Assembly (NCBI GenBank): GCA_012861695.1
Contig: JAAOOA010000368.1
Location: 310,001-374,000 of the forward strand
Direction: 5' to 3'
From: Trematomus loennbergii
Taxonomy: Eukaryota; Chordata; Actinopteri; Perciformes; Nototheniidae
DNA: 64,000 bases
The notes under the pieces were generated by a model, which searched no databases, was not told the DNA's origin, and saw nothing but the letters and a program-made list of their open reading frames with translations. Each line of letters opens with the position of its first letter. Position 1 is the stretch's first letter. The translations under genes were made by a program, and so were the position numbers. Of the stretch, positions 61,311-64,000 are shown in pieces.

Positions 61311-61600
61311 CTCAGCTGATTTTGGATTGATGGCAAAGGGAGAGGAACTTAAGTGAGAGTGAAAACACAAGGTAAGTTTAAAATAGGTCAGCAATTTCCC
61401 ATCCTATAGGTTGCTATATAGATGTATCTAACCCTTTCTCCTGTCTTTGTCTCCCTCTTTCAGCACAAGAACCAGAGGGGGATTCAATGGAGCCTGAAGA
61501 CCTGCAATGAGACCCTCACCCTGCACCTGAGTCTCAACTCCCAGAGTTTTGCAAGCTTCTCCCTGTTCCTTATTTTTATTAAACAGACATTAAGCTTCCC
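61311..61600 (+). other. Candidate spliced non-coding transcript exons
   Basis: A good acceptor (ttatgttgcag, ending at 61310) is followed by a 61-base segment with a strong donor (CAAG|GTAAGT at 61372). A second acceptor (ctccctctttcag) ends at 61463, and an ATTAAA signal is at 61578-61583. The segments are not open in a joined frame of useful length. It may be a fragment of a long non-coding RNA or of an expressed repeat. Support is from splice consensus only. Confidence 0.3.
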
Positions 61601-62608
61601 AATGGTGTGGTCTTCGTTTTGTGAAAAATATGATTACCTCACATATTTTGTTGCGGCTGTCTGTTTTGATTGTTAAATTGCTCCTGCTGACTTGAGCGAG
61701 CCATTTTTCCTCCTCTCTGTGTCAGTGGGGAAGCCGTACATTCTGATTCTTACTCCTTTCTCTGAGCGATTGGAGCATCCCAGGCAGCACAGCAAACCAT
61801 GGTGGAGACTATATGCCAGGACAACACGGAGGAAAAGGCACAGACAAACTGCATGACATGCTATTCAATGTTTATTGAATTCCATGTATTTACAATGGAT
61901 GTTCCTAAAACAACACATTTAACGTCATCATGCTGCTGCTACAGTAGTCCTTTGATAGTCACCTGTTGGTCTCCTGTCCTTTCTGAAAGTCATAAAGATT
62001 ACATTAGTCATTTAGATTACTTATGTCCTCAAGTACCATGGGATTACTGAAACCACCATGAATTAAAAAATGGTAGAAATTAATCTAATCTAAATTTTGA
62101 AGCATTCCTTGCCATCCCCTCCCTCTAAATATATCAAACATTAGGAAGTGATGCTCCTGACTACCATACCTGTTTAAGAAGATAATATTAGTTTTAAATA
62201 ATTCAAAGCAATACACAACAGCAACAGGCTCTTTAACCAAGGCAACGTTAGCCTAACATGTATATGTTAACAAGTAAACTAGCTGTTCACACTATTCCTA
62301 ATATTACCCATTAATATTAGCAGATTCTATTTAATTTTTTAAATATATTGATGTAAATACATACACATATCGGTATGTTGTATAAATATTGCAAATCAAG
62401 ACCTTCACTACTTCTTACCAAAATCGTAGTTCTATCTCCGGTAATCATGCATTCATATGTCCCGCCACGAACTTCCGGGGAACTATTGATTCTCCCTGAA
62501 CCACGTGACGATCAAGCATTTTGGACTTCCGTTGTCATGACTCTCTCTCTATATGGCGCTGGCCCTACTCAATTCCTCACTTGTAATTGCTGCCTTTAAA
62601 GACTTCTG
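61601..62608. other. Spacer, no gene seen
   Basis: No coding region with recognisable features. The segment leads up to the breakpoint with duplication unit X at about 62609. Confidence 0.35.
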
Positions 62609-64000
62609 ACAATTGTTTTTATGGAAATAAAGTTATGTGAATGCTGGATTAAGTTGTACTCTGCTGCCCTCTTATGTTTGCTTGTAGACTCGACATTGTA
62701 TATATTCAGAACAGAAGTTCAACAGTTGAATGTCCTTTAATTGTGACTTATTGTTCACATAGTATTTTGGTTATGTTTTTTGTTTTCTTTGTATCGTTTC
62801 TGTTCTGATTTGATGTAAAGCATCTTTGAGCATTAGGAAAAGCGCTATAAAAATCCCATGTATTATTACTATACTATTACTACTAGTTTTAAATAATAAA
62901 CGCAATAAATGGATTATAATGGTTAGCCGAACGGAGCTTCCGGTTTAGGAGATGCTCACGCAGCGTCTCATTTTAACTGAATAATGGTCATACATGCTTT
63001 ACATGGATTTATGAACTGCCCCTAATTACCGCCCCCCTTCCAGAGACACACTGTCAAACACACATACCTTATTGAAATGTATCGATAACAGTATAGAAAA
63101 ATACCGGTATCGATAAGCAGTATCGGTATCGGTACCAATAAAATCCTAACGATACCATCCCTAATCCCAACAGAACATGGTCAGAAAAGAACATGTACCG
63201 AATGCAAAATCCGGATGCCTAAATTGAAATCACATGAGGAAGACGTGTGATGTGTGGGAGTGTGTGTGCACTGTGCACATGTCGCTCTGTAAGACTCTGG
63301 AGTTATTTGCAGCACAAAAACAAGCCGAGTGTGTGTGTCATTTTCAGTTTAGGAAGATATTACTCACTCCTACATCTCAAAATGTTGTTTTGCTGCTCTA
63401 TTAATTCTTATAATCCCATATAAAGGACATCTTAAGTAGTTTGGTTGAATAACAAAGTGTATAACAGTTCTGAGCAAGCCTCCTTAATCAGGTTTAATAG
63501 TAATAATAATAATACATGGGATTTTCATAGCGCTTTTCCTAATGCTCAAATATGCTTTACATCAAATCATAACAGAAACAATACAAAGAAAACAAAAAAC
63601 ATAACCAAAATAGTATGTGAACAATAAATCACAATTAAAGGACATTCAACTGTTGAACTTCTGTTATGAATATATACAATGTCGAATCTACAAGCAAACA
63701 TAAGAGGGCAGCAGAGTACACCTTAATCCAGCATTCACATAACTTTATTTCCATAAAAACAATGTCAGATTATATCTAAATTAATTTACTCCAGTATTGT
63801 ACTTGGTGCATTATTGAGGTACTTGTTTTGCTTTCCAATTAAGACAATGACTGTAGATATTTTATTTCCTGTGATTATGGACCTCAGATATTGTTTCTTT
63901 GCACCAAACATAAATTAAATATACATTTAAATTGAATATATTAAATGTCCCCTTGTAAAAAAAATAATGTCTTGTTATTCTTCTTTAAAACAGTGGGAAT
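62609..64000. repeat. Segmental duplication unit X, copy 2 (runs off the right edge)
   Basis: Matches 35490-37374 base for base apart from scattered substitutions, small indels, and the absence of the MITE at 36303-36799. It includes the hAT right end (cgataccatcccta at about 63150-63163), its flank and the inverted retroposon tail. In copy 1 this unit is followed about 240 bases later by noxo1 A. Confidence 0.88.

Overview
The window reads as vertebrate nuclear DNA, most likely a percomorph-type teleost fish. Genes have introns with GT/AG borders. Long CA/GT and GA microsatellites are present. The recognisable proteins (NEURL2, RPL35, TEX2, NOXO1) have vertebrate orthologues, and the repeats are typical of fish: a tRNA-derived SINE, L2-like and L1/Tx1-like LINE pieces, hAT elements, TTAA-flanked MITEs and a Gypsy LTR element. 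There is no bacterial, CRISPR or operon-type organisation. Identifications come from reading translations and splice borders; no database search was run.

Layout. 0.5-1.3 kb (-): first coding exon of neurl2, with its second exon off the left edge or lost in repeats. 4.9-6.8 kb (+): complete four-exon rpl35, with a box C/D snoRNA-like sequence in each of introns 2 and 3. 7-14 kb: intergenic, with a Tc1 remnant, a MITE, a LINE tail and three large microsatellites. 14.1-28.8 kb (+): an eleven-coding-exon tex2-like gene (ER membrane anchor, PH-like region, SMP lipid-transfer domain) whose introns hold several MITEs. 29.6-37.5 kb: a deep nest of transposons whose target-site duplications are still readable. 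37.6-44.6 kb (-) and 50.4-58.0 kb (-): two copies of a noxo1 gene in a segmental duplication. Copy A (38.7-44.4 kb) carries many lesions and looks like a pseudogene. Copy B (51.5-57.8 kb) is open through PX and both SH3 domains but has a 97-bp frame-shifting deletion before the proline-rich tail. 44.6-48.2 kb: a Gypsy element with two LTRs just upstream of noxo1 A, lacking reverse transcriptase and carrying a CNBP-like zinc-knuckle segment. The same LTR, truncated, sits at the same place upstream of copy B. 58.4-60.6 kb: L2-like and L1/Tx1-like LINE fragments. 62.6-64.0 kb: a second copy of the 35.5-37.4 kb segment, suggesting that the duplicated array continues to the right.

The four host genes have unrelated jobs: ubiquitin-ligase adaptor, ribosome, ER lipid transfer and NADPH-oxidase organiser. 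The interest lies in the repeated remodelling of the noxo1 region, the snoRNA pair in rpl35, and the Gypsy element with a captured-looking host-type cassette. Several conserved coding exons (neurl2 exon 1, tex2 exon 1) contain isolated one-base frameshifts that look more like consensus errors than decay, so frame breaks here should be read with care.
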